Shown piece after piece: positions 14,546 to 24,868 of a stretch of 64,000 nt of DNA. Source of the stretch: Stomoxys calcitrans. Taxonomy: Eukaryota; Arthropoda; Insecta; Diptera; Muscidae. Each line of letters starts with the position of its first letter. Position 1 is the first letter of the stretch. Under the pieces are notes generated by a model. That model saw nothing but the letters and a program-made list of their open reading frames with translations, searched no databases and was not told the DNA's origin. Both the position numbers and the translations under genes were made by a program. The DNA lies in NCBI RefSeq assembly GCF_963082655.1, contig NC_081552.1, forward strand, positions 198,074,781 to 198,138,780, given 5' to 3'.

Positions 14546-14969
14546 TTATTGAAAGCAAACAATAAGTTAAGATAGCAACCAAATTTAAAATTAAATTAAC
14601 AAAACTTTAAAAGGCAATCAATTTAACAAAATTTGTAAAGGAAATAATCTATAACAAACCCAAATAAATGAAATGAACTGAAAAAAAAAAAACAAAAAAA
14701 TGTGTATTCTGTTTATATAGAATAATAATTTATTTAGTTTTTAATTTCTTTGCTAGCAAGAAATATCCATATATCCATAACATTTCAAAAATATTATTAT
14801 TATTATTATTTAAAAAAAAATAAAGATTTAAAAAGAAATATTTCAAAAAATAAAATACATTGATTTTTGTGTTTCTTCGTGTTCAATAATAGAAACCTTA
14901 CTGGTTGTGGGGGGTTAAGCGTAATGGTAATGCCCATGGGCGCTCTTACCGCCTTGCTTATAGTTTCAT
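14546..14969 (-). other. Probable 3' UTR / 3' flank of Lasp
   Basis: AT-rich sequence with A-tracts and an ATT microsatellite near 14792-14812. It lies between the satellite and the last open frame of the Lasp terminal exon. It has no coding potential that I can see. The true cleavage site cannot be placed. Confidence 0.5.
14729..14734 (-). promoter_or_regulatory. Candidate polyadenylation signal
   Basis: TTTATT on the + strand reads AATAAA on the minus strand, about 235 nt downstream of the last stop codon of the terminal exon. Such hexamers are frequent in AT-rich DNA, so this is a weak call. Confidence 0.3.
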
Positions 14970-15485
14970 TTAGAATACATGATTTAGTAGATAATAGTAA
15001 AAATTTTGCTGCCGATCGTTTTGATTTTGCGCATCAACGCCATTAATTTGGGATTTATGTTTCACATTGTTATTGCCGTTGTTGTGTTGGTTATTGGCCC
15101 CCCTGCCGCCCCCGCCTCGGCTGTCATCGAAGAAGACATTGGAGAAGATTATGAATACAAGTGCCAAATAAACGCATAATATTGTTATAACTAATATATG
15201 ATTTTTACAACAACAACCTTTTCTTGGTGTCGGAGAGGGGGGCGAGTGCAACGAGGCATAGGAGGTGGCCGGGATATTGGTGTGCAGATTATTAATGTGG
15301 TTATTGCTACTAGAGTTGTGGCTGTTGTTTGTGGGACCATTGGTTAGATTGGTGATATTGCCATTAGTAATGTGACCATTGCCATTGGCTATGGGGATTT
15401 TGCCATTGGTTTCAGGTTGCTGCTGGTGGTGGTTGTGGTTTTGAGGGTGATTGGGATGGTGGTTATTGTGGCTCGGGGGTTGCAT
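14970..15485 (-). CDS. Second ORF in Lasp terminal exon; putative single-pass membrane protein, 171 aa
   Basis: I do not recognise a family. The ATG lies 6 nt beyond the Lasp TAA (TAA TAG GAA ATG), in the same frame, with G at -3 and A at -1. Residues 1-88 are Asn/His/Pro/Gln-rich and low in complexity. At 89-95 there is a basic Cys cluster (RKGCCCK), a plausible palmitoylation site. Residues about 97-119 form one hydrophobic helix of about 23 residues, followed by acidic FFDDS, a Gly/Asn-rich stretch and a C-terminus ending LLNHVF. No signal peptide is visible, so a signal-anchor or tail-side anchor is likely. The frame is open for 516 nt, and a compact transmembrane segment with a flanking Cys cluster is unlikely to arise by chance in 3' UTR. 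It could be a second cistron translated by reinitiation, a separate transcript, or a conserved relic. Two consecutive stops argue against simple readthrough. Confidence 0.55.
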   Translation of the reverse strand: MQPPSHNNHHPNHPQNHNHHQQQPETNGKIPIANGNGHITNGNITNLTNGPTNNSHNSSSNNHINNLHTNIPATSYASLHSPPSPTPRKGCCCKNHILVITILCVYLALVFIIFSNVFFDDSRGGGGRGANNQHNNGNNNVKHKSQINGVDAQNQNDRQQNFYYYLLNHVF

Positions 15486-15491
15486 TTCCTA

Positions 15492-15671
15492 TTATATAAC
15501 CGCTTGCTCCACATAGTTGGCAGGCAGCATGCCAGTTTTGCCAGTGCGTTCCACTCTTCCCGTCATCCAGCCGGAATCAATGGATTCCACTTCGAATATG
15601 ATATCACCTTCACGGAAGCTCACCTCATCGACATCCTGGGCCTCATAGTCATAGAGGGCACGATAGATGCG
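15492..15671 (-). CDS. Lasp: Lasp, terminal coding exon (SH3 domain)
   Basis: Fifty-nine codons plus TAA. The exon encodes a complete SH3 domain, with ALYDYEA (the ALYDY motif), an acidic RT loop (DVDEVSF), the GWMTGR tryptophan segment, and MLPANYVE at the end. SH3 domains bind proline-rich partners. In Lasp proteins this domain recruits actin-regulatory partners while the LIM and nebulin repeats bind F-actin. The 3' splice site is a long T tract ending TTGCAG at 15672-15673, and the exon starts in phase 0, matching the phase-0 donor of the exon at 20802. The domain closely resembles the insect Lasp C-terminus known to me. The stop is immediately followed by TAG and then by a second in-frame ORF. 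Confidence 0.95.
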   Translation of the reverse strand, partial: RIYRALYDYEAQDVDEVSFREGDIIFEVESIDSGWMTGRVERTGKTGMLPANYVEQAVI

Positions 15672-15734
15672 CTGCAAGCAAAAAAACAAAAATTTTATGT
15701 CTAAAATTGTAAATTACTACAACTTAAAAACCAA

Positions 15735-16375
15735 GTAAAAACGTGTTAAGTTCGGCCGTGGCGAACTTTGGATACCCACCACCATGGATATAATCATTCT
15801 ATTCTATTATAACTCCACTATCATATCCATTGTTATATCTAAAAAGGGGCTGGTATGGATCATATTTGATTCAGGTCTCGAGAACTCTTATACAAGTCAC
15901 AGTTTCAGTAAAATAAGGCAATAAATCTTCTTTTTATGGGAATTAGACCATACATTGGAAGATCGGTCTATAAGGCTGCTACATCTAACTATGGTCTGAT
16001 CTGATCCATATTTGGGTCGGATTTCGGGAGGCTTAAAACAACTCACTATATCAAATTTCTGCGAAATCGGGTAAAAATAAAGCCTTTATGGGTCAGATTG
16101 GTCTATGTGGCAGCTATATCCAAATATAGTCCGATCTGAACCATATTTGGGTCGGATGTCGGTGGGCTTAAAACAACTCACTATATCAAATTTCAGCGAA
16201 ATCTGGTAATAAAGTTTTTATGGGTTTCAGACCCTAATCGGCAGATCGGTCTGTTTTTATCTTACTTGCAACTGTAACTAAATATAGTCCGATCTGAACA
16301 ATATGTGAGTCGGATGTCGGAAGGCTTAAAACAACTCTATGTTTAAAATTTCAGCGAAATCGGGTAATACATGCT
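15735..16375 (+). mobile_element. T1 non-autonomous element, truncated
   Basis: It begins with the T1 signature: AGTAAAAACGTGTT, then hairpin arms AAGTTCGGCC and GGCGAACTT, then GGATACCCACCACC. About four degenerate core repeats follow (GGTCTATATGGCAGCTATATCC-type phrase, ACCGATCTG, TCAGCGAAATCGG). It is cut off by LINE-A sequence at about 16380. It has no coding capacity; apparent frames are repeat translation. Confidence 0.7.
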
Positions 16376-16379
16376 GTTT

Positions 16380-17970
16380 TTATCTTACTTGCTCTGTAAA
16401 AGTTGTGGCGGCTGCATCTGCCGCAACGTAAATGAGCCAGAACTAATCTGGTTTGCCCGGGAAGGTCAATTTCTTCAGGTGCAATGGAAGGCGGTCGTTC
16501 TCCAAGGACTACATTCACCCGGTAGCCAATTACCGCATCTGCTACCGTGTCTGCGTGAATGTTGTCTAGACCCCCTTGATATGCTGCTTGATCTAGAGGT
16601 TTTCTCTTGTAGCGCTGAACCTTACGCTCTAGATCATATAGATCTATCTTAAGGCTTCTGGGCGGTGGATATCTATCCACAAGATGATGATTTGAATGGT
16701 CTCTGCCATAACAGCTCAAAAGGTATTGCTTAGACAGCATGTAATTATGTCTTCACACTGGTAGGATCTTTGCCTGCTGATAATGGTGGTCCACATGAGA
16801 ACTGATGAGACAGCCCGTCGCAGTCGGGAAGGCGGCATACTGATACAGAGCTGACGAGACCACACTGGCGCTGCATAAATTACTACAAACCGGTCAATTG
16901 CTTTGTACATGGCCAACAAGTTTTCTTCGTCTGAAACCCCAAGTGCTGCCGGCAAGTGACTTGAGGACCTTGTTTCTACTTTTGGCTTTATCGCAAATTG
17001 CTCTGGCATATGAAAAGAATGTGTAAAAAAAAATCCAAATTTTGCCCATAAACATTCCACTAAGGAACAGGGGCAAACATCTCACATATCAATGAGTGCA
17101 GTTCGATTGATTCAAGTTTTAGTTCAATGAGAAGTGGCCTCCTTTTTATAGCCGAGTCCGAAGGGCGACCCGCAGTGCGACACATCTTTGGAGAGAAGTT
17201 CTACATTACGTACTACCTCAAAAATGTTGCCAGCATTAGGAGGGGAAAACCAACGCTGAAAATTTTATCAGATGGTCTAGCCAGGATTCGTACCCAGGCG
17301 TTAAGCGTCATAGGCGGACATGCTAACCTCTGCGCTATGTTGACCTCCAATGTGTAAGAGCTGTCAAATGTGACGCCAAGTATTTTGGGACACTAGATGG
17401 TTGGAATCATTTCTCCATCAACCATCGCAGTCAGCTCAGAATTCACCTCAGGAGTATTTGGAGTGAACAATGTGGCTAAAGATTTGGTGGCAGATATCTT
17501 CAGATTTCTTGCAGCTAAATATGAGGCAAGTTCGTTGAGGTAGACGTTCAAACTATCGTAGATGTCAACAATGGGTGGGGGCCTGATGCCATGATCGTAC
17601 ATTCGTCTGCATATGATACGATCTCTATGCCATCTGGAGGGGGTGGAATGGAGGATAGGTAGAAGTTAAACAGTGGCAGTGATATCTGGGGTGGGTGATA
17701 TCTGTTTCACTCTACGGTGCTTCGACTTCTTCTCCCTAAATTCCACAAATGACTGGTGACCCCACAGATAATACGCGACCCGGCGTTTCAGGCCTGGAGG
17801 GAAGTGTTGGCGATTCATCAAATAGTTTGGCCTGGCTGACCGTGTCGAATGCCTTCGATAGGTCCAGTACCACGAGACCGTCCTATCACACGGCCTGGGC
17901 TGATTTAAGCCACGCCAAATGTGTGCCGTGATGGCAAGCAAAGCAGTTGTTGTGCTATGCAGTCTTCGAA
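16380..17970 (-). mobile_element. LINE-A fragment (RT C-terminal half), with SINE insertion
   Basis: Read on the minus strand this is the C-terminal part of the LINE-A reverse transcriptase ORF, split over frames and interrupted by a SINE. In transcript order there are: a palm-region segment near 17700-17940 (ending at a frameshift before the YADD block), a segment with AARNLKISATKS near 17500, KSRNKVLKSLAGSTWG at 16950-17000, and a C-terminal region at 16371-16740 with PPPRSLKIDLYDLE, LDNIHADTVADAV and a cysteine pattern. The order matches the + copy at 30606-32960. Stops and frameshifts show it is dead. Confidence 0.8.
17027..17348 (-). mobile_element. tRNA-headed SINE inserted in LINE-A
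   Basis: On the minus strand it opens GGAGGTCAACATAGCGCAGAGG, carries an A-box-like TAGCGCAGAGGTTAGCA and a B-box-like GGGTACGAATCC, then the family body (GGTTTTCCCCTCCTAATGC, CTATAAAAAGGAGG) and the tail TTCCTTAGTGGAATG. It is flanked by a 9-bp direct duplication AATGTGTAA at 17018-17026 and 17349-17357, which reads as the target-site duplication. It disrupts LINE-A coding sequence. Confidence 0.85.
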
Positions 17971-17974
17971 ATCC

Positions 17975-18844
17975 ATGTTAGGTTAGGTTAGGTTTAAGTG
18001 GCAATCTACCATCAAACTCACTTAGACGTTTTCATCCATAGTGATACCACAGGAACAGAAGAAGGAAGATAACTTCTAGTTCCTACCTTTGAACCATACA
18101 GATCGCTTTAAAAAGCCCAATAACTTGCGAATGTTCACATCTGCTTAATCAGACACGTTCTCAAAGAAATGAGAACCTAAAGTGGAACTCCGTCTTACTG
18201 CTAGTGCGGGACACACACACAGAAGGTGTTCTATAGTCTCTTCTTCTTCGACGTCCTCACAGCTTCTGCAAAAGTCTTTACTGGCAACCTTCACTCTATC
18301 AGCATGTTTTCCGATTAGACAGTGACCTGTCATGACGGACACAATGACTGAGACGTCTGTTCTAGCCAATGACAGCAAAGCAGTAGACCTCTTCAATTCG
18401 AGATTAGGCCAAATAGTTTTGGAATGCTCACAGCCCCCTCTTTGTGAGCATCTATTATTCGCTGTTCTTAAGGCCTGGTCCTGGAAACTTAGATTACATG
18501 TCGCTAGAGGCATACCCACAGATTCCAGTACCCCTGGAATGAGTAGGGTAGTTCCTAGTTTCGCAAGAGCATCCGCTTTACAATTCCCTGGGATATCTCT
18601 GTGGTCCGGCACCCACCACAGGTTAATTTTGAACTGTTTCGCCATCTCGTTGAGAGATCTGCGACAGTCGAGGGCGATTTTTGTGTTCAGAAATACGTTT
18701 TCCAGGGATTTAATGGCTCCCTGGCTGTCTGAGAAGATATTTATGCCAATCGTCCTTATGACATTATATCTCAGCCATTCCACCACTTCCTTAATTGCTA
18801 GGATCTCTGCTTGATACACACTGCAATGGTCGGGTAACCTATTC
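17975..18844 (-). mobile_element. LINE-B 3' part (RNase H, Cys-rich C-terminus, TTAGG-like tail)
   Basis: Minus-strand frame at 18145-18840. It contains an RNase H domain (YQAEILAIKE with the catalytic Glu, FSDSQGAIKSL with Asp, WVPDHRDIPGNCKADALAK with the His..Asp region) and then a CCHC/zinc-like block (FCRSCEDVEEEETIEHLLCVCPAL). RNase H after RT is a feature of the I/LOA groups of non-LTR elements. The 3' end is AACCTAACCTAACCTAAC on the minus strand (GTTAGGTTAGG at 17975). It is joined upstream to LINE-A sequence at 18845, so this is a chimera or nested remnant. Confidence 0.8.
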
Positions 18845-18952
18845 GGGGCCCAACGCCTTGGATGATTTGGCGCCAGGGATGACATTCGTAACTTCGCCCA
18901 CGTTAAATTGTGATGACTGTCCATCGGCTCGGAGACCACGGATATGGCGAAT
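18845..18952 (-). mobile_element. LINE-A patch fused to LINE-B
   Basis: About 108 bp of minus-strand sequence matches the + strand LINE-A copy at about 24230-24345 (region encoding GLRADGQSSQF..EVTNVI.GAKSSKALGP). It abuts LINE-B RNase H on one side and T1 sequence on the other. Confidence 0.7.
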
Positions 18953-20735
18953 GGGTTAAAAAGACATATTTGTGCCAAGCTGCAGCTCAATATCTCAAGT
19001 TTTGAAGGCTGTATATTGATTAGAATAGACGCACGGACAGACACACGGATATCGTTAAATCGCCTTAGAATTTTACGACGATCCGAAATATATATACATT
19101 GTAGGGTCGAAAATGGATAGTTCGATGTTTTGGGAACGGAATGACTAAATGAATATATCCCCTTTCTTTGGTGGTGGGTATAAAACAGGTAAAAAGGCAT
19201 TAAGTTCGGCCGGGGCGAACTTAGGATACCCACCACCTCAGGTATATATGTATAACTTTCATCATAATTCGGTGAAAAATGCATAATTTATGCCCCCATA
19301 GCAGCTTTATCGAAATATGGTCAGATTTGGACCAAATTCGACACGGATATTGAGAGGTCTAATAAGTACATGTCATTGTTCAATGTTATAGAACAAAATA
19401 TTTGTCTGTTTGGTAGCCATATCCAAATATAGACCGATCTAAACCATATACCACACGGATGTCGCAAAGCCTAACATAAGCCACTGTGCCAAATTTCAGC
19501 GAGATCGGATTAAAAATGCGCTTTTTATGGGGCCAAAACTTGAAATTGAGAGATCGGTCTATATGGCAGCTACATCCATACCTGGACCGAACTGGGCCAA
19601 ATTGAAGAGGGCTGTCGAAGGGTCTAACACAACTCACTGTCCCAAATTTCGGCAATATCGGACAATAAATGCGCCTTTTATGAGTCCAAGACCTTAAATC
19701 GAAAGATTGGTCTATATGGCAGCTATATCCAAATTTGAACCGATCTGGGCCAAATTGCGGAAAGTTGTTGAAGAGCCTAACGCAACTCACTGTTCCAAAT
19801 TTCGGCGAAATCGGACAATAAATGCGCCGTTTATGGGTCCAAGACCTTAAATCGAGAGATCGGTCTATATGGCAACTATATCCAGATTTGAACCGTTCTG
19901 GGCCAAATTAAGGAAGGATGTCGACTGGCCTAAAACAACTCACTGTCCCAAATTTCACCAAATGTGGCTTTTATGGGCCTAAGACCCTAAATCGGCGGAT
20001 CGGTCTATATGGCAGCTATATCCAAATCTAGACCGATCTGGTCCAAATTAAAGAAGGATGTCGAAGGGCCTAACACAATTCACTTTCCCAAATTTTGGCG
20101 ACATCAGAAAATAAATGCGCCTTTTATAGGCCCAAAACCTTAAATCGAGCGATCGGTCTATATGGCAGTTATATCCAAATCTGGACCGATCTGGTCCAAA
20201 TTGAAGAAGGATGTCGGAGAGCCTAACCTTACTCACTGTCCCAAATTGCGGCGAAATGGGAAAATAAATGCGCCTTTTATAGGCCCAAAACCTTAAATCA
20301 AGGGATCGGTCTATATGGCAGCTATATTCAAATCTAGACCGATCTGGTCCAAATTGTAAACGGATGTCGGAGAGCCTAACCTTACTCACTGTCCCGAATT
20401 TCGGCGAAATGGGACAATAACTGCGCCTTTTATGGGCTCGAGACCTTAAATCGGCGGATAGGTCTATATGGGGGCTGTATCAAGATATCGTACGATATAG
20501 CCCATCTTCGAACTTAGCCCGCTTATGGACAAAACAAGAATGTGTGCAAGGTTTCAGCTCAATATCTCTATTTTTAAAGACTGTAGCATGATTTCAACAG
20601 ACAGACGGGCGGACGGACATGGCTAGATCGTCTTCGATTTTTACGCTGATCAAGAATATATATACTTTATAGGATCGGAAATGGATATTTCGATGTGTTG
20701 CAAACGGTGATGGGTGAAATTAAAAAAAATTAAAA
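18953..20735 (+). mobile_element. Two adjoining T1 elements
   Basis: 18953-19180 is a T1 3' end (CAATATCTCAAGTTTTGAAG, a CGGACAGACACACGG block, GGTGGGTATAAAA). A second T1 starts at about 19185 with the hairpin arms AAGTTCGGCC/GGGCGAACTT and runs to about 20735. It has around nine core repeats of about 115-120 bp, each holding GGTCTATATGGCAGC, ACCGATCTGG, TGTCGAAGGGCCTAAC, CTCACTGTCCCAAATTTCGG and AATAAATGCGCCTTTTATGG. The long open frames in this stretch (19386-19790, 20048-20389) are translations of that repeat. Confidence 0.75.
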
Positions 20736-20801
20736 CCAAGTTGAAGTTGTGTTTGGAAAAATTTTCTTATAGATAGCTATTTTGTCATATAAATCGCTTA
20801 C

Positions 20802-21058
20802 CAAATTCTGTTTTGCCTGCTTTTGTTGTGGTAGACTGTGATGTGATTGATGATTTTGCTGCTGCTGCTGTTGTTGTTGCTGCATTGCTGGCATTTGCTG
20901 ATAATATTGTTGCTGTTGCAAATTGTGATTGGACAAATGCTGCTGCTGCGCCTGTTGCTGATGCTGCTGCTGATCGACTGCTGTTAAAGAACCATAGATA
21001 CCATTAACAGGATCAATGTCTGCTATAGAGCCTATACGCTTGGCATATGAATTATTAA
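20802..21058 (-). CDS. Lasp: Lasp, second Gln-rich exon
   Basis: An exon of 257 nt: 2 nt completing a codon, then 85 codons. The acceptor is CCTCAG (AG at 21059-21060) and the donor GTAAGC (20796-20801). It encodes NNSYAKRIGSIADIDPVNGIYGSL, the conserved linker seen in insect Lasp, then a low-complexity QQ/HQ tract and QQKQAKQNL before the SH3 exon. The linker connects actin-binding repeats to SH3. Phases agree: the preceding exon ends with one base (G) that forms Val with TT here. The open frame continues through the donor and upstream of the acceptor, but those extensions are intronic. Confidence 0.93.
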
Positions 21059-21529
21059 CTGAGGTCATATAGAATAGAAAAGTGTTTGCAAACCGAAAAG
21101 AAATACCCATGAACCAAATAGATTTGAAAGAAAAGAAGAAGAGAAAGAACGCATAGACAAGAAAATTAATTAAAAGAACCAAAAAAAAAAACACAAAAGC
21201 TACTACAAAAGATAGAGAAATTATTTGATAAAAATTAATTTGGAGAAACAGAATTTGGTCAAAAAATAGAATGTTATTAATCAGTAGTGCTGTTAAAAAA
21301 TAGTATGCATATTGTTCTTAGAAAGAATTAAAAAAATTAATAAAAATAGATAAAAATGCATGCATATATTATATTTTTCTTTGCCATCAGAAAGATGTAG
21401 TTTCATTTAAATTTTGCATTTTGTAAGTATTATATGAGAGGATTTTTTTTTTTTGGGTTATACAAAATTTTATGAACCGGAACCACCGCCTCGAGAATAC
21501 ATGTACTAAAATAATAGAAACAATTTGTA
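21059..21529. other. Intron sequence, AT-rich, nothing recognised
   Basis: AT-rich Lasp intron between the second Gln-rich exon and the mariner remnant; no coding or repeat structure I can support. Confidence 0.6.
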
Positions 21530-22482
21530 TTGGGTTGCCCAAAAAGTAATTGTCGGTAATATAGTAGTAATATAGTCGGCGTTGACAAATTTTTTCAACG
21601 GCTTGTGACTCTGTAATTGCTTTCTTTCTTCTGTCAGTTATCAGCTGTTACTTTTAGCTTGCTTTAGAAAAAAAGTGCCCGAAATTTTGTTTACATTTGT
21701 TTGTTTGGCGTCAATTTTAATATGGGTACCACATGTATTGAAAGAAATTCATTTAACAAACCGAATCAACGCTTATGATATGCATCTTAAACGCAATGAA
21801 TTCGATCCGTTTTTAAAACGAATCATAACTGGAGATGAAAAATGGATTGTTTACAACAACGTTAGTCGAAAACGATCATGGTCCAAGCATGGTGAACCAG
21901 CTCAAACCACTTCAAAGGCTGATATCCACTAAAAGAAGGTTGTGCTGTCTGTTTGGTGGGATTGCAAGGGTGTGGTATATTTTGAGCTGCTTTCAAGGAA
22001 CCAAACGATTAATTCGGATGTTTACTGTCAACAATTGGACAAATTGAATACAGCCATCAAGGAGAAGCGACCAAAATTGGTCAATCGTAAAGGTGTCATA
22101 TTCCACCAGGACAACGCTAGACCGCACACATCTTTGGTCACTCTCCAAAAACTGAGAGAGCTTGGCTGGGAACTTTTGATGCATCCACCATATAGCCCTG
22201 ACCTTGCACCATCAGACTACCATTTATTTCGATCTTTGCAGAACTCCTTAAATGGTAAAACTTTCGGCAATGATGAGGCTATAAAATCGCACTTGGTTCA
22301 GTTTTTTGCAGATAAAGGCCAGAAGTTCTATGAGCGTGGAATACTAAATTTGCCAGGAAGATGGCAAAAGGTTATCGAACAAAATGGCAATTACATATTT
22401 GATTAAAGTTCATTCTAAGTTTTATTAAAAATGCATTTACTTTCTTTTAAAAAAATCCGCAATTACTTTGTGGGCAACCCAA
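21530..22482 (+). mobile_element. mariner element, internally deleted
   Basis: Terminal inverted repeats TTGGGTTGCCCAAAAAGTAA at 21530 and its complement TTACTTTGTGGGCAACCCAA ending at 22482, flanked by TA (21528-21529 and 22483-22484). The inside encodes the C-terminal part of a DD34D transposase in one frame from about 21738 to 22406: ITGDEKWIVY (first Asp), HQDNARPH (second Asp), HPPYSPDLAPSDYHLF (third Asp). One in-frame TAA at 21930-21932 (from a likely CAA) splits the frame. The N-terminal helix-turn-helix half is missing, so the copy is about 950 bp instead of about 1.3 kb. It is inactive, though its ends could still be substrates. Confidence 0.93.
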
Positions 22483-22529
22483 TATATAACAAAACATGCA
22501 AACAATAGTATCGATTTCTTTCAAAAAAC

Positions 22530-23915
22530 AAGTAAAAAGGCATTAAGTTCGGCCAGACTGAACTTTGGATACCAACCACCTCGGATATAAATATTCAGCC
22601 ACCTAACGAAAGGTGGCTGAACAGTTCAAAATTCACTTGTTCTGGGTGCCGTGCCACAGAGATATCCCAGTGAATTGTGGAGCGGACGAGCTAGCGAGAC
22701 TAGGAACTACCTTACACATTCCAGGGGAATATGTGGGCTCAAGAAGTCAAATCGGGAGATCGGTTTATATGGGAGCTGTATCAGGTTATACATCGATTCG
22801 GACCGTACTTAGCACAATTATTGGAAGTCCTCACAGAAAACTACAAGCAAAATTTCAGCCAAATCGGACAAAAGTTGCGGCTTGTAAGGGCTCAAGAAGT
22901 CAAATCTGGATATCGGTTTATATGGGAGCTATATCTGAATCTGAAACGAAAATGTACCTTTATGGGCCTAAGAACTTAAATCAGGAGATCGGTATATGTA
23001 TATGGCAGCTACATCCATATATAGACCGATTTGAACTATATAGGGCGCGTATGGCGAATAGCTAACCGAGCTCACTGTCCCAAATTTCAGCCAAATCGGA
23101 TCATAATTGCGCATTTTATAGGTCCAAGACCTTAAATCGGGAGATCGGTTTATATGGCAGCTATGTACAAATGTAGCCCGATCTTGACCATATTCGGTAC
23201 GAATGTTAAAGGGCCAAACAGATTGTGCCAAATTTAAGTGAAACCGGTTAATAAATTCACCTTTTATGGGCCTATAACCTAAAATCGGGAGTTCCAAAAA
23301 TATGGGAGCTACATCCAAATCAAGCCCGATATGGGAAGTATTAAACAGGGTTGTGGGGGGGGGGTCCTAACACAACTCGTTATCCCAAATTTCAGCGAAT
23401 GCATTTTTATGGGTCCAAGACCCTAAATTGAGAAATCGGTTTATATCCAAATCTCGACCGATATGGGCCAAACTAAACAGGGATGTCGAGGGGCCTAACA
23501 TAACTCACTGTCCCAAATTTCAGCGAAACCGAACAGTAAATTGCGCTTTTTATGGGCTCAAGACTCTAAATCGAGAGATAGGTTTATATGGCAGCTATGT
23601 TCAAATCTGGGTCGTATTGAATAAGGATATTGAGAGGCCTAACACAACTCACTGTCACAATTTTTGAGCGAAAGCGGACAATAATTGTGGCTTAAATGAG
23701 CCTTATACATTAAATCGACCGGTTGGTATATATGGGGGCTATATGAAGATAAAGTCCGTTGTAGTCCATATTCGAACTTAACCTCCCTATGGACAAAAAA
23801 AGAATCTGTGCAAAGTTTCAGCTCAATTACCGTGTTTTTAAAGACTGTAGCGTGATTTCAACAGACAGGCGGATGGACGGACGTCTAGATCGTCTTAATA
23901 TATTTAAGACGATCA
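22530..23915 (+). mobile_element. T1 element with LINE-B insert
   Basis: Hairpin start (AAGTTCGGCC...CTGAACTTTGG) at about 22545 and T1 core repeats from about 22730 to 23800, ending with the GACGGACGTCTAGATCGTCTT block. Frames inside (22968-23318, 23428-23667) are repeat translation. Confidence 0.7.
22605..22728 (+). mobile_element. LINE-B RNase H fragment within T1
   Basis: Encodes MAEQFKIHLFWVPCHRDIP and ADELARLGTTLHIPG, matching the RNase H C-terminal region of the LINE-B copy at 17975-18844. Only about 120 bp is present. Confidence 0.75.
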
Positions 23916-24868
23916 GGCAGTGGTACTCGCAGATGAGCGTAATCGGATTCATTGTATGGACCCCACTAACCCCAGAATCAGCGAGCTAAATCTGGAAATA
24001 AACAGGCTAGTCAACGAACATAAGCGGAATTTGTGGCTGGAACACTTGGAGCAATGTATCTTAGGCACCGGTTCAGGCAAGCTGTGGTCTACTGTTAAGT
24101 CGCTCTCAAATCCCGAACGTGATGACAGGACCCCAGTCACTTTTGGCGAAATAACCGTGACTGATCCGGAGAGATGCGCCAGGTTGTTTAACCGTCGATT
24201 CATTGTGCATCCTGAGAGTGACAGGGCAAGGAGGAGAGCCATTCGCCGTATCCGTGGTCTCCGAGCCGATGGACAGTCATCACAATTTAGCGTGGGCGAA
24301 GTTACGAATGTCATCGCTGGCGCCAAATCATCCAAGGCGTTGGGCCCCAACAGAATCTCTACACTGATGCTGAAGAATCTGGATTTACCTAGAGTTGAGT
24401 ACCTTACTACTATCCCCAACCTGTCTTTGAACGCTCTTATAGTACCCGATGTCTGGAAAATGGGCAGAGTGATCCCGCTACTAAAGCCAGGAAAAGACCC
24501 GAGTTTGGAGGAGTCGTACCGACCGATCTCCCTTCTCTCACCAGTAGCAAAGACGCTGAAGGCATTACCCCTCCCGAGCCTCGTACGAGAATTTCCATTC
24601 GCCGAGCATCAACATGGATTTCGAAGACTGCATTGCACAACGACAGCTTTGCATCAGTCCATGTGATAGGACGGTCCTCGTGGCACTGGACCTATCGAAG
24701 GCATTCGATACGGTCAGCCAAGCCAAATTATTTGAGGACATCGCCAACACAACGCGACAACATCGTCGCGAATGTTCTGTGTGGTCGCCAGTCATTTGTG
24801 GAATTGTGCAGAGTTGCATTTTTGCAACGCGACGCTCAAAAACTAAGATCAACGCTTTGTGTCAACCT
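23916..24868 (+). mobile_element. LINE-A fragment (RT N-terminal half)
   Basis: The frame 23950-24659 encodes the linker and fingers of the reverse transcriptase: MDPTNPRISELNLEINRLV, SKALGPNRIS, VPDVWKMGRVIPLLKPGKD, SYRPISLLSPVAKT and EHQHGFRRLHCTTTALH. An internal deletion then joins to DRTVLVALDLSKAFDTVSQ (with the catalytic FD region) in another frame at 24665-24720. It ends before the YADD block. Defective copy. Confidence 0.82.

Noticed and set aside
16801..16835. CTGATGAG with a GTCGGGAAG downstream
   Set aside because: Lies in LINE-A coding sequence; no GAAA and no stem I.
17975..17998. Interstitial telomere repeat (TTAGG)n
   Set aside because: It is the 3' tail of LINE-B, repeated at three other LINE-B ends in the window.
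19386..20389. Open frames of 113-134 codons
   Set aside because: They translate the T1 core repeat (RFWAYKRRIY and similar recur in each unit), so they are not genes.
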